Below, in pieces: positions 10,781-21,784 of a DNA stretch of 64,000 nt. The notes under the pieces were generated by a model. It searched no databases. It was not told the origin of the DNA and was given only the letters and a program-made list of their open reading frames with translations. A program made the position numbers and the translations under genes. Position 1 is the first letter of the stretch. Every line of letters starts with the position of its first letter. The DNA is from Atopsyche davidsoni. Lineage: Eukaryota; Arthropoda; Insecta; Trichoptera; Hydrobiosidae. The stretch covers positions 10,586,501 through 10,650,500 of the forward strand of contig JAILWY010000006.1 of assembly GCA_022113835.1 (NCBI GenBank), in the 5' to 3' direction.

Positions 10781-13700
10781 TTGTGATTTTATTAATTCAA
10801 CAGATCAAAAGCTTTTCCCGTAATTACTTTTTTCGATTCTTTTCAATTTTAAATTGGTTTTTTTTTTCATTTTGTACATTGAATTGTATTTTTATACTAT
10901 GCATTTTATGTTACTTGTTACACAATAGAGGGTCGTATCCATGCCTGTCGATGTACATCTGCGTGGAAATATTCTATCAAAGCGGTTGTTAGAGTGATAA
11001 TCAGTACAAACGTATGACTGCAATATCAACCAATTATAAATATTACAATTTCTCTATGCCTATGCATTACTGAACCAATATGTATCTATTTTTTAATTAG
11101 CCCAGAAAAACATCAATTAACTATTAATTAACATACAAATTACTGAGTCCGGTAGTTACATCAATTTCCTTTTCCAGCGTCGATACGAAAATGGGTTCAA
11201 GTATAGCTTATGAAACCGAGCGCATACTTTATTATTCTTGGGTGCTGAAATTCTCCAGCAATTAATATTATTTAACATTAATCAAATTTTTCCTCCGTCT
11301 GTTCTTTGAACTTTGGATTGATTTATCTTCAAAGGCGAGGAAAGCGCTCGGCCTGCCTGGCCTCGGCGCAGTTCTCTGGAACAATCGCTGCATTCAATGT
11401 TCATTCGGCGGAAACCGAGGCACAGGACAGCTCTAAGATTGTCTAGCTAGACAAGCTGTAAAGCTTACAAATAGCTTCTGTGCTATTTGTAAAACAAAGA
11501 AATTTAACCATTGTTCAAGAAAGCCATTGCTAACTTTCTATTTTTCACTGTACATAGAGCCTAAACTTTTATATAAAAAAACTAAGTTACACTAAATGAA
11601 AATTTAAATTAAATGACAGCCTTTTTTCTCAGCGTATCAAATCTGAGTCAAAATAATGAATAAATATAACAAAAAACTTTCCTAGATCGTTGGAGATGAC
11701 AAACGTTAACTAAAAAGAAATTACATGAACATTTTAAATTTACACATCGAAAACATTTTTCTTGTCTTATTTGATAGAAACATGGATTTTTATATATATA
11801 TATATTGTATATACACATAGAGCTTAATTAACAACAAGTTGCTATTTAATAAACGTAAATTTTCCAGTAATAATGTTAACAACACCCATATTCATAAAAA
11901 GCATTATGAGAATGGCCAGCGGATAATGTGGGTATTTAACTGGAAAGCTCCAAAACACACGCCAGCTTCGATTTGTTTTCAATACTTTTTAATATGTGTA
12001 ACTTTCGTTAAAAGGGTTTTTCAATTTCTGTCCGAAAAAAACGAAAAAAAAAACTTTCGCGAGCCGAACAGAAGAGCGCCGCCAAAGTTTCCGGCGGAAA
12101 CCAACATTAATGAAAAAAGCTCGTCATCCATCGGCATCCTGAAAGTTGCTTTCAGGCCGACGAACTCGTGGCCGCTGCCTCCAGCACTGCATCAGCATCG
12201 GGACATGATGATAAATTAAATAAAACACATGTTTCTGAGAGCTTAATTAATTCAGAAAGTAATTAGAATAAAATAGTTAAAATATTGCATGTAAATTTTA
12301 ATAAGTCGCCAGTTCTAGCACATTATAAAACACCAAAAGCATTTTATGTAATATATTTGGCGTACTTAAATAAGTCTTTAAATTATTATATTTTATCAAA
12401 ACGAACATTCTATTTGATTTGCTATCAGAACTCGTATCTTTGACTCGAATCGTCATATTGAAATAATTATTTTATATTTAAATAAAATCGATCCTGGAAA
12501 AACTTGTGCTGCTGGCAATTCGAGCAGGCATGTGTGATCATTCGGGGGTGAAAAAGGACGGAAATGGAAATTGGTATCTTTCAGAACTTGCGCTAGTTTC
12601 AATTATTACTGCCTTTTAAATTCTGTGTTTGAAAGGTTTCGCGGTAATTCGTTTAATTTTTTTTTTACAAATGCTGTGTCGTATGTTATCTTAGTAGTTA
12701 TTTTATATTTTTTGGATATTTTAAATTTTGTATACACTAGACAGAAACATAGAGTGATTAAAATTTTTATTAAATACTGTAAAACAAAATCATGAAAAAA
12801 CAGCAAGTGCACGAAAGGTGACGAATGAAATAATAATTTAGTTTTTTATTTCCATGTTACGTCTAAGAGAATCGTTTAACTTTTCTATTCACTTGAATAA
12901 TTTTTGTGTTCTTGTAAGACATTTTTAGTGATTGTGAGTTTAAACAAAAGTAAATAATTTGTAGAAAAATACCTTTGCAAGGACTGACAGACAGACGTCC
13001 GGTAGTTCGTAATTACTCTTTTGCTACAACTAAAAGGTGCATAGACTGAATGTTTTATTTTTACCATTGACTAAAAAATATTGAATATATAATATTAATA
13101 AATACTATTTGTTCATATAATATGATAATATTTTTTATTCATGAATTGTAATGTAAGTAATAATATATTATTAACTTAAACACGATACAAAAAACCTAAA
13201 TGTAGTAAAATGTACAAATAGTTAAAATCAGGAGATCTTAATGCATAAATAAGTCTACTCACAAAAGGCAAGTTTTTTTTAAGCAATCAGCAGCAGTTCA
13301 AAGAAAGATTCATTAAGTAGTCCAAAACAAGCCATACCAAAACACAAAACACATTCTTTAATTTCAGTAATCTAAAAATAAACTCCGGTTAATCATCTCT
13401 GAATTTAGATTGCCCTTACGATACAAATCTGACATTGAATCAAGATTCGCATGTGAGAAACCTAAATTTGGGCCGGCCTGACATATTAACCCACTTCGAT
13501 GTGGATTTACCAATTATTTGACCCCCTGCGAGGTTTTGGGCGATCCATCACTTTATACCAAGAAGAAGCTCCCTAGGAGGTCATTCAGAAATAGTTGAGA
13601 TTTCAAGGTCTTTATAGATTATTTCGCTGGTTTAATATAATCGATTCACTTATAAAAAGTCCTTGAAATTTTTGTCATAAAAAAAATCGAGGATGTTTTA

Positions 13701-14127
13701 AAACACTATGGGTTAAAGATCCGTGTTTGTTAAAAATATTTTATAACTTTCATTCGTATAATGCATTAGTCTATAATTTATTGTTTTTTTATACCATGTA
13801 CATAAAACTTGGTATTTATGATATAGTTTAAATCTTGTGACATGTTTTTGACTCATCAAAAAATATATTTGCAAAAAACACACTGACGTAACGCTTTTTT
13901 AATGAGTTTTTTTATAATTTCTGTCATAAATATTTCTGCTTAAAAAACCAATACAATTCAGCTGGCAAAATCTCAAATTCTATAATTTAATATTATCTCA
14001 AAACTCCTACGGTTAAAAAATATGTACGTTTAAGTATAAGTATATTTATTTACTAAAATGAAGGTTATTACTGTATAAAAGGATTATTTTTTGATGCTAT
14101 CAAATATATTCAATATTTTTAAGTAAA
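10781..14127. other. AT-rich stretch with two GC islets
   Basis: GC-rich islets occur at 11330-11440 and 12045-12205; the second contains the dyads TGAAAGTTGCTTTCA and CCGCCAAAGTTTCCGGCGG. A TA tract lies at about 11790-11806. The 126-codon frame at 11839-12219 spans AT-rich and GC-rich parts without codon bias and is not called. The rest shows nothing. Confidence 0.4.
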
Positions 14128-14240
14128 AAAAATTTGTGATTTTTCCACATGCTTAATTTTATTGGTGACCGGTTTTATCAATATTTTACGTTGGCATTGC
14201 CAAACGAAGTATTGAAAAATCACAAAAATATTTTATTTTA
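14120..14240. repeat. Small palindromic element, family C
   Basis: Inverted ends AATTTGTGATTTTTC and GAAAAATCACAAAAA enclose TGGTGACCGGTTTTATC. The same GTGACCGGTTT module occurs in the larger palindrome at 26490-26760 and at 59503. No target duplication was identified. Confidence 0.5.
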
Positions 14241-14264
14241 AAATATATGAAAGGAAATATAGGA

Positions 14265-14480
14265 TGTGTAGGTAGTTTCACAAGTCACTGGTGGCCGCAC
14301 GCGAGCCCCGCATTAGCGGCCGCGCTGCCCGCTGTGATTGATGACACACACTTTCAGCTTTTTTGGCCTTTTTCTCCACGAATGGAAGGACCTGATCGCG
14401 TTTCTCTCTATTTCGAGATGTAATTAATTAGATTAGCCGGCCCGGGAGCACGCAGGATGGAAATAATTTCTCGTTTCTGC
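14265..14480. other. GC-rich islet with homeodomain-like sites
   Basis: Sharp GC block followed by GTAATTAATTAG, a double homeodomain-type site. No coding signal. Possible enhancer. Confidence 0.25.
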
Positions 14481-15000
14481 CGAGTGTGCAGGCACGAGCG
14501 AAACTTGAAACGTTGTTTAGAAAAAATAACCCGGTTTTACAATAGGCAAGGGGATTCTTTTGAATAGATTATATTATCAACTACATACAATTCAGCGATT
14601 GGATTCGTATATCACAAATAATTTAATGATGAAATAAGCGAAGAAATTTTGAAGCATGATGAAGCAGAGATTACAACATATTTGAGCAGTAGCGTACTCA
14701 GGAGATATCAATAATTTCTGTTTAAAGCAGCCTATAAGCGGTCCATATTCCGTATTCTCAAACATCCCGTCACGTAAAGAGGACACGATCGTAGATTTTA
14801 TCTGTGTCGGGCATGATATATGAAAACCCAAAAAGTAATATATTTAAATGGAAAAAAATACGCTAATCAGTTCGCTATACATAAAAAATCAGCATTTTCC
14901 GGTTTAAAGGGTGGATTCTGAATGGTCGGATTTATTTATAGTTCTGTTGTCGCGATTTCCAAAATGGCGCTGAATTTCAATTTTCCCACATCCGGCTACT
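14481..15000. other. Non-coding stretch
   Basis: Nothing is recognised. The minus-strand frame 14592-14831 has no recognisable content. Confidence 0.45.
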
Positions 15001-15009
15001 GGATTAAGC

Positions 15010-15045
15010 TGGGGCGGGGGGGGGGGGGGGGGGGAGGGGTGTGAA
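15010..15045 (+). repeat. Poly-G tract
   Basis: About 25 bases that are nearly all G, flanked by GGGGC and AGGGG. It can form a G-quadruplex on the plus strand; length may be unreliable in assemblies. Confidence 0.8.
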
Positions 15046-15790
15046 ACGAAGGGGGATTAATTTTATCTGCTGGCGGGACGATTACTGGATTGCCGAACGG
15101 GGAGTAATTATTTTTGCACCTGAATGGATTACTCGTAAAAGTATTTACGTACGATTTAATTCTCACAATCGCGAATAGTAACAAGTGTTTTTATTACTTT
15201 CAGGACTTAATTGTATCGTTTGATTCATGATAAAGATCTTAATGAAAATATAAACAAATTCAAACCAAAACTACAGGATATTGCAATCTGTCTTTATAGA
15301 CAATACATTTTTAATAAAATAAATCTGTATGGGGTAAAAAAGTGATTTTAAAAAAAATATTTGTAACTGTTGACTTCATGAAACGCTGTATTGGAAATGA
15401 CGATGCGTAATTTTTATTACCTTTTCCGATCTACAAACAATTCCCCGGCACCCCCGTGAGGCCGCAGCTGGGGTGTGAATTAGATAAATCGTTTGCGGGG
15501 GTGGTCGGGGCGGAGCGGGAAGCCTCCATTGTTCCGAGCCGGGGCGAGTTTTTAACAATTTATAGAAATGTCGATTACCCCCGGAACAAGTCGTCCCGCG
15601 GCCGATACTATTAACCAGTTTGTGGAATTTATCCGCCCTAGAGCTTTCATTGTACTCTGTGAGTGGACTTAAAAGCTTTTTTTTTTAAATATGAATATTA
15701 TTATTTTTTTGTTAAATAGTGCAGTGCGTGGTTTGAAGCTTTTTATACGAACTTTAAACGCCTGTTATTGAAGACAAGTTGCAGTGTTAT
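15046..15790. other. Non-coding with GC-rich islet
   Basis: A GC-rich islet at about 15435-15620 has no convincing frame. The rest is AT-rich with no recognised feature. Confidence 0.4.
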
Positions 15791-16012
15791 TATATACAAT
15801 GATATTAATATGATTAGGCACATTTTTTCACACATCGAAAATGATTAAAAAACCGCTCAGAAAAATATCATCGTGACTTGTGTGAGATCTCACTCAAGTC
15901 ACGATGATATTTTTCTGACCTAATAATATTAATATATACCTGTATAAGTAAATAAATTCGTACTTGATTGACGTTCAATCCACAAAATAGACATATATAT
16001 ATATACAATGAT
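15791..16012 (+). mobile_element. Fold-back SINE, family T copy a, with target duplication
   Basis: Direct repeats TATATACAATGAT (15791-15803 and 16000-16012) flank a 196-bp unit. Inside, CAGAAAAATATCATCGTGAC and its reverse complement form perfect 24-base arms (15857-15880, 15895-15918), and the 14 bases between them are themselves nearly palindromic. To the right lies the family 3-prime module (CTGTATAAGT, GACGTTCAATCCACAAAATA) ending in a TA tail. The inner edge of the right arm, ATCTCACTCAAGTC, corresponds to the 3-prime end of the tRNA-like head seen at 20221. The whole palindrome therefore appears inserted as one unit by a retroposition-like event. Confidence 0.7.
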
Positions 16013-16087
16013 GTTAAATTTCTAGGAGATTACAAACGCTTTTGTTCGTGAGCGCATTTGTCTTTTAATGTTTTTTTCAGGCTGTAT

Positions 16088-16113
16088 CTGAAGACGCCTT
16101 TTAAAGGCGAAAT
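16088..16113 (+). ncRNA. Hammerhead-like motif
   Basis: CTGAAGA (16088-16094), one C, the stem GCCTT/AAGGC (16096-16100 with 16104-16108) and GAAA (16109-16112). Same arrangement as the other hammerhead-like loci, with one extra base before the stem. Sequence downstream (TTATCCATTTGGATATTTTTT) resembles a segment at about 20433-20452 read in reverse. Confidence 0.25.
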
Positions 16114-16884
16114 AACTCTCAAATAATAAAATTGTTGATCTCTTATCCATTTGGATATTTTTTAGTTAAAATATGGAGTGTTACAAATTAGATCAGCCGT
16201 CGTTTTTAACCAGTTTTAACTCCTGGAATAGTATAATAATTTTTACGATTTCATATATTTAAATACTATGAAAACCACTAATAAATAATAACTAAATAAA
16301 TCTTACTTAATAATAGTATTAAATAAGCCCCAACTGGAAGTATTGTATATAAAGTTAGTCTATTATCTTCTAATCACTAATAAAAGAAGTTCAATACTAA
16401 TAATGGTTAAACTTAACCTATAAACTAGGATTTATAAATCTATTAATTTTATACGGGAACTGACAGCCTACCCGCAAGCGGGGGATGGGGCGGCCGGCGG
16501 TCCACTTGTTGCGGTGCTCGGCTGATAAATAAGGGATGGAAGATACTGGTTCTTCCACGTGATTTGCCAATACGTTAAATATTTTCATTTAAATCGAGCA
16601 CAACAAGTTTTTTGACATGGCAATAAAAACCTATTTTTTTAAATATTTTAAAACATCAATATATATTAAAAATTAATTTTAAAATTGTACAAAGCAACAA
16701 TTTTTTATGCAACCAAAAAGGCGTATTTGTGATTTACTAGGTAAAATCTTTTTTTTTGCGCGTAATAAAAATACTGACCAGCTATTTTTTATACGACGAA
16801 TTGTAACATTTGTGCTATACTTACAAGTATATAGATCTAGTAAATGAATCCTATGAAATATGTTTACAAATCTTCATAATTTAT
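16114..16884. other. AT-rich stretch with small GC islet
   Basis: The GC islet at 16465-16530 is the only compositional feature. No gene is recognised. Confidence 0.4.
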
Positions 16885-17347
16885 AGAAAAACCGACGTAC
16901 CTTTTTGGAGCTTATGACATAAGAAGACGAACCATTACGATCATGTTGCCTTTTTTTAAAAATCATTTGCAGGGGCTAATAAACTCGGACGGGCAGCGAG
17001 CTAATTGATTGTACGGAGCGCCGATGGGCGTAATAAAACAAATTGATTTGACAAAAATACCGAGAAAATAAAAACACCTGTACGGCTTAGGAACGTGGGA
17101 GCTTTGGCGACCGAGGACTGACAGACCCTTCCAAGAGAGACAGTTTTAAATCGAGAGCCATTCAAGTCTATAAACTCACCCACTGTACAGTAAACCCTAT
17201 GAAAGTGAGTTGTTCTATATAAGATGTCAAAAATATGTGTGAAGTCGATGAATTTGTAAAAATTCAATATTAGCAAGGAAGGGGGTCGACGAAAAACAGA
17301 AAAACTCGACAAGGAGTCGACGGAACAAAATAGTTTGGGAAACTATG
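16885..17347 (-). mobile_element. Truncated hAT-type MITE, family H2 copy 1
   Basis: Read on the minus strand it follows the element at 47077-47774 from its CATAGTTTCCCAAACT terminus (ending here at 17347) to about its position 410, and then stops near 16885. It shares the subterminal GTCGACCCC-like repeats. Compared with the other copy it has about 40 extra bases in the middle. Only one terminus remains. Confidence 0.8.
17001..17312 (-). CDS. Unidentified 103-codon frame inside hAT MITE
   Basis: The frame starts MSSFSVFRRPPSLLILNFY and is alignable with the 88-codon frame at 47112-47378, sharing FKTVSLGRV, PTFLxRTGVFIF and LLRPSALRT blocks. An indel in the middle differs between copies, but both return to the same frame. 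No known domain is visible, and it lacks any transposase or dimerisation motif. It most likely reflects shared DNA ancestry rather than a translated protein. Confidence 0.15.
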   Translation of the reverse strand: MSSFSVFRRPPSLLILNFYKFIDFTHIFDILYRTTHFHRVYCTVGEFIDLNGSRFKTVSLGRVCQSSVAKAPTFLSRTGVFIFSVFLSNQFVLLRPSALRTIN

Positions 17348-17495
17348 CTTTAAGCGAACAGTTTTTAAAAAAATCTATCAGCCGTTACGCTATTCGTATT
17401 TGATGTTCAAATATATAGGTTTAATTCAATGACTGGCACGTGTAATCGGTACACGTGCGCTCGGAGTGTCGGTGCCTGCATCGGCCGGCGCCCCC

Positions 17496-17580
17496 AGCTG
17501 GGTCTAGCTGGGTCTAGCTGGGTCTAGCCGGGTCTAGCCGGGTCTAGCCGGGTCTAGCTGGGCCCAGCTGGGCTCGGCTC
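17496..17580 (+). repeat. 10-bp minisatellite
   Basis: About eight units of AGCTGGGTCT, with variants AGCCGGGTCT and AGCTGGGCCC. The period is exactly ten. It lies within a GC-rich patch (17440-17620) that has no supported gene. Confidence 0.95.
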
Positions 17581-17934
17581 GGCTCCTCCGGGCCCGGCTT
17601 GGCCCCGCGCCAGCCCCACGGCCGCGGAGGCAGTTTATGTCGCTTGCAGTCCCCCAAAGACAAATTGGTCGCTAAAAGATGGCATAACTTGACAAATAAC
17701 AAGGGCGTAACTCGTAAGACTCACTGCGACTTAACTTATTGTCTCGCTTTTTTTTATTTATTTCTTGTGTGTTTTACTTGTTGCTGTTGTGAAGATTTTA
17801 TACTCTGACATATAAGAGATATTTATTTTATTATTAATTCCGCACAAAGCATAGCGTGAATACTTTTTTTTATCATTTAGTGTTAATTAAAGTGATTTTA
17901 ATCTACACCGCTCTCCCTTTTCTGTTGCTTGCTA
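17581..17934. other. Non-coding stretch
   Basis: GC-rich at first, then AT-rich. The frame at 17599-17808 shows no recognisable content. Confidence 0.4.
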
Positions 17935-18226
17935 AATGATCGGTAATGGAGTCGTGGACTTGGAATGATTGTGGAAGGATGTGTTTTGGAAGTACCTTGT
18001 CGAGGTTGTATTAGTAGCTTGCAGCAGAAGGAGTATCAGGTCTAGACGGCAGATTTATAATAATGCTATTGGGCAGCAGCAATGCGCAGACTTTTCCTTC
18101 CAATATAAAACCGCGGTGTAAAAGGACCCATTACACTATTTTCCCCTTAGAAAACTATGAACACTGGTTCAGCATGAGTATATGGTCGCCAACCTCCTGT
18201 GAGGAGAGACACTTGATGAAGATGAA
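17935..18226 (+). repeat. Interspersed repeat, family D copy 1
   Basis: It shares long blocks with the minus-strand copy at 58250-58570, including GGGCAGCAGCAATGCGCAGA, AATATAAAACxGCGGTGTA and GGTCGCCAACCTCCT. The 3-prime part also matches 57272-57372 and the middle matches 27988-28105 in reverse. Class unknown; a solo LTR is one possibility, because the 58-kb copy carries a TATA-like GGTATAAAAGC at the expected place. Confidence 0.75.
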
Positions 18227-20078
18227 AATGATTTTGATACTTAAGTTTGGTTTCCTTATATAAAAAAAGATGTAAGAAACCGGGCTTTACCGCAATTTCT
18301 TTTACTGCTACAAACCGCTTTCTCAAATTTTATTTACCGTTTGTAAACTACTTGTATAGGCTCCTCACATAAAAATCGCCAGTTTACATATATTATCTAT
18401 AAACTGCTCATATTTTTTATGGCAATTCTCCTCGCGGATAAACCGAGATAGCAGCCAGCACTGTGCAGGTAAATCGATCTTGAGCCGATGCCAAATTGGC
18501 GAGGCCATCCGATAAATCCTGCAATTTTAATAACGGGAGATTTTCTCCAAAGCGCTCTTGGGGGCGATCGAAATTTAGTGAAACGGTTGTTGCACATGGA
18601 CAAATGGACTTGTGGCTTTCGGAGACTCCAGATGCTCTTTTGTCCTCCTTCAAGACTCACTAAAGTACTGGAGCTCTCGTGTGTTTCTAGAAAAAATGTT
18701 CATTGTTTGGTCAAAATAATAATGTTCTTGTGAATCTGTATCATATGTTTTGAAGTATTATCAGTGTTAATATATATTGTACTGTTCTTTGGGTGCGGAT
18801 GAATTCATTAATAGGGTTCTCAAATTAATGAAATGACTCCCTAGATGATTTGGTCTCTCGGGTATTTAGCTGCTTGAAGTTTTGGTCCTCATACTGGAGC
18901 CGAAATTCCTGAAGATGGTAAAAAATGTAAGAGGACAAGAAACTTTAAGCAACACAACACCTAAAACCAAATCATCTTTTATATTCTGTATAATTAAATT
19001 AAGATGTTCGTGATAATAGGTTGAATAAGCAACAAGCAATGTTATGTTTTAAATTTATTTCAATGTATTTCTATATTTTTTTAAAAAATGGAGTAAAGTA
19101 AACTAGAGAGAAGGGTATCTTCAAATTTTTAAGTAAGAATTTCTATCGTCCAATATCTTTTTAAGTTCGGAAATATATACTAAGACACCTAATCCACTAT
19201 TGCTATTAATCTTGCTAATTCTCAGAAGAGTTACACAGCCGTTGGGCAAGTCAACTGGGAATCTCAACTCTCCTTCAGAGCCAGCAAAAAGCAAGTCGAG
19301 AGTAAAACCGCCAAGTCAGACTCATGTAAGAACAAGATATCGTAAAACCTCACTCTATCGTATATTCAACAACCCTCTTAGAAGCTCTCGAAGCACGAAT
19401 ATATAGAATCCTCTTTTGATGTCTCTAATGCCGAGTAGAATCGTTAAGACGAATATAAAATCTTATCTTAATACGTGCATTACAACAAGATTCATAACTT
19501 TATAACCATTATAGGTTACACCCTGATTCTGAATAATATTCCGACGAGAAAATGGATATAAAAACATTGTATTTATACCCATCAAAGAATTTTCATTAGA
19601 AATTGATACTTGTAAGATTAAACTAAACAAAATGTTTTTAAATATATGATTCACTAATGAACCGACGTGAAAAATGCTCCAATTTTATAAAAAAATGATT
19701 AGCACCTAATAGTCAGAATATGGGAGCTTGAATCCTCACTTATGTTGATTATTGTTTTTGTCGCCGTTTTATGAATAAATCGATTAGGTAAAATATAAAT
19801 TTATTGATTCTATAAGTTTTCTCGAATAAAAATGCGAATTTATTCAACAATCACACGTACAGGTTGCTTGCAAAATTATGGCATTAATTGTATTTTTCAT
19901 GTTCTCGGTTTAGAGAATTTTTACTTACGAACGATATTTTTCAATATTTTAAGGTTTGATATTTATGTATGAAATTGTAATTACAACACTAAAAAAATCA
20001 ATATGTAAGTTAAGTATACATATTTTGTATTTGTTATAAAGGTGAAAACTCAAAATCACTTTTTACATATAAATAAAC
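18227..20078. other. Non-coding stretch
   Basis: Frames on both strands at 18397-18733 overlap and show no family resemblance. The frame at 19200-19406 is rich in basic residues but unrecognised. No repeat was recognised. Confidence 0.4.
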
Positions 20079-20393
20079 ATATGTCTATTTTGTGGATTGA
20101 ACGCCAATCATGTGCGTTTTAATTACCTTTACAGGCTTTATATTACTTTCTTATATGATAAGGGATATTTTTTTACATATTGAAAATGATTCAAAGAAAC
20201 TCTCAGAAAAATATCATCGTGACTTATGTAGGATTTGAACCTACATCTCCAAGCTCACATGGCCGGTGTACTGACCCTTGTACTAACGAGTCAGTTTTTA
20301 AAAAATATGCCTAATCATATTAGCAAGTAATATAAGCCTGTAAAGGTAATTAAAACGCACTTGATTGGCGTTCAATCCACAAAATAGACATAT
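20079..20393. mobile_element. Head-to-head SINE pair, family T copy b
   Basis: Inverted arms of about 95 bases: the left begins TATGTCTATTTTGTGGATTG and the right ends with its complement before a TATATA tail. The left copy, read on the minus strand from 20292 to 20079, is a complete SINE of about 214 bases (tRNA-like head, body, 3-prime module). The right copy, plus strand from about 20300, has only the 3-prime half. No target duplication was found around this pair. Confidence 0.75.
20221..20292 (-). tRNA. tRNA-like SINE head (72 nt), not a functional tRNA
   Basis: On the minus strand, acceptor GACTCGT pairs with ATAAGTC (five Watson-Crick pairs, one wobble, one mismatch). A GTAC/GTAC D-stem and a GTAGG/CCTAC T-stem with loop TTCAAAT follow the tRNA plan. 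GGTTCAAATCC is a perfect box B. The anticodon arm is weak, with a bulge and A instead of U at position 33, so this is a SINE promoter head rather than a working tRNA gene. It is joined directly to the SINE body (CACGATGATATTTTTCTGAG). Confidence 0.7.
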
Positions 20394-20583
20394 ATATAAT
20401 GGTACGCGTCTTTACAAAAATAATAGATTTTAAAAAAATAATATCCAGATGGGATTAAAATCGCTTCGCTTGTTACTTTGGTTTAAAAAGTCCAGTGCTT
20501 GCAAATCACAAAATATTGATTGGCCTGGGCACATTGGTTTGTGTGTAGATTATGATGGTTAAAAATTCTCGATTAACAGAGGT

Positions 20584-20765
20584 GACTCGTTAGTACAAGG
20601 GTCAGTACACCTTCAAATCCTACTCAAGTATTATGGAATAATATTCATTATTTTGAAAAAATATGCCTAATCATATTAGTAAGCAATATAAGCCTGTAAA
20701 CGTAATTAAAACGCACTTGATTGACGTTCAATCCACAAAATAGATATATATATATATATATATAG
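20584..20765 (+). mobile_element. SINE family T copy c, deleted head
   Basis: It starts GACTCGTTAGTACAAGGGTC, like the head at 20292, but jumps from GTACACC directly to TTCAAATCC. This removes 25 bases of the anticodon arm and the T-stem 5-prime strand, destroying box B. The body is also shortened. The 3-prime module (AAGCCTGTAAACGTAATT to CCACAAAATAGA) and a TA tail follow. Confidence 0.75.
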
Positions 20766-20808
20766 AATGGTGCGCGTCTTGGATAAATTCATAGATTTTT
20801 TAAAAAAT

Positions 20809-20932
20809 ACTCGTTAGTACAAGGGTCAGTACACCTTCAAATCCTACACAAGTCACGATAATATTTTTCTGAGAGTTTCTTTGAATTATTTTCAATATGT
20901 GAATGCCTAATCATATAAGTAAATATAAATAA
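20809..20932 (+). mobile_element. SINE family T copy d, same deleted head, 3-prime truncated
   Basis: The head has exactly the same 25-base deletion as copy c at 20584, followed by an intact start of the body (CACGATAATATTTTTCTGAG). It ends in TGCCTAATCATATAAGTAA without the 3-prime module. Flanks before copies c and d and after copy b (AATGGTxCGCGTCTT) are also related, so part of this cluster arose by local duplication. Confidence 0.75.
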
Positions 20933-21784
20933 ACGTTATTACTGTGGGAATGGTATTCATTCTTTAAGTGTGTTTAAGCTAAGCATTCTAGTAAAAAACT
21001 GTTAAAGCGCCCGTAATAAATTATAAATCTCGCGTATTTAGTCAAACAATTTAAATTAATAAGCCAGCAATTAGGCGAGTAATGGGGTCGGTCATCTCCC
21101 GTGTGATCCACGAGCCGCCCTGGTTGCTGGCAACTCGCCAGCCCCTACTGAAACCCTTTCAATTACGCCGGCCGTTACAGGCCGCTCTGTGCACCCCGGC
21201 CGGGGAAAAACTTCCCCCGAGTTTGTTCTTTTCATTCCAACTTCATCGCGCGCCCCGACACCCTCGGAGGGTTGGTTTACTGAAACCGCGGAAGCTTTTA
21301 ACTTCATGTAAAATATTACGAGTATTTAAATAAATTAATGACATTTCGGTTTGAATTTAAATGTTTGTTATATACATTTTCAGGTTCACTTTGTTAAGCT
21401 ATTTTATGTGTTTCCTATTTAACTTTTAAAGCAAGTAATTGAATTAATAAATATGATATTTTAATATATTATTGATTTTTGTGAAGACCGTCTCACGGGA
21501 AGTACGATTTTGCCTATACAGGTTTGATTGATTGATAATGATTAAATTTGTCACGTTGACAAGAAAACTTATTGGATCGCATCTCTGTGATGAATCTGCA
21601 ACAAAGCACATGCATTTCCCAATCTAATCGAATCCTTTCCATCTTCCTGCTATTCGGAAACGTTGCATTCGACTAATATAAAATTCCGTCTGTTTTATTT
21701 TTACAGCATAACAACAAAACCCAACTAAAAAAATTGTGTAAATTATTTATTTAATGTGGATTTAAAACTGATACGCTTGTAGTA
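20933..21784. other. Non-coding with GC-rich islet
   Basis: The islet at about 21070-21300 begins beside ATTA-type sites. Frames on both strands there lack codon bias and motifs. Possible conserved regulatory element or old exon. Confidence 0.3.

Noticed and set aside
11839..12219. 126-codon open frame
   Set aside because: It crosses an AT-rich to GC-rich boundary with no change in codon use, no domain and poly-Lys/Asn composition; a chance frame is more likely.
17001..17312. Reading the hAT MITE frame as a real gene
   Set aside because: It lies inside a repeat with a second copy differing by an indel; no transposase or other domain is visible. Listed only with low confidence.
20221..20292. 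Functional tRNA gene
   Set aside because: The anticodon arm is bulged, position 33 is not U, and the sequence is fused to SINE body on its 3-prime side.
20079..20393. Classifying the inverted pair as an ordinary MITE
   Set aside because: The tRNA-like head, pol III boxes, TA tail and the 13-base duplications of sister copies fit a SINE; the arms are two copies of one SINE, not terminal repeats of a DNA transposon.
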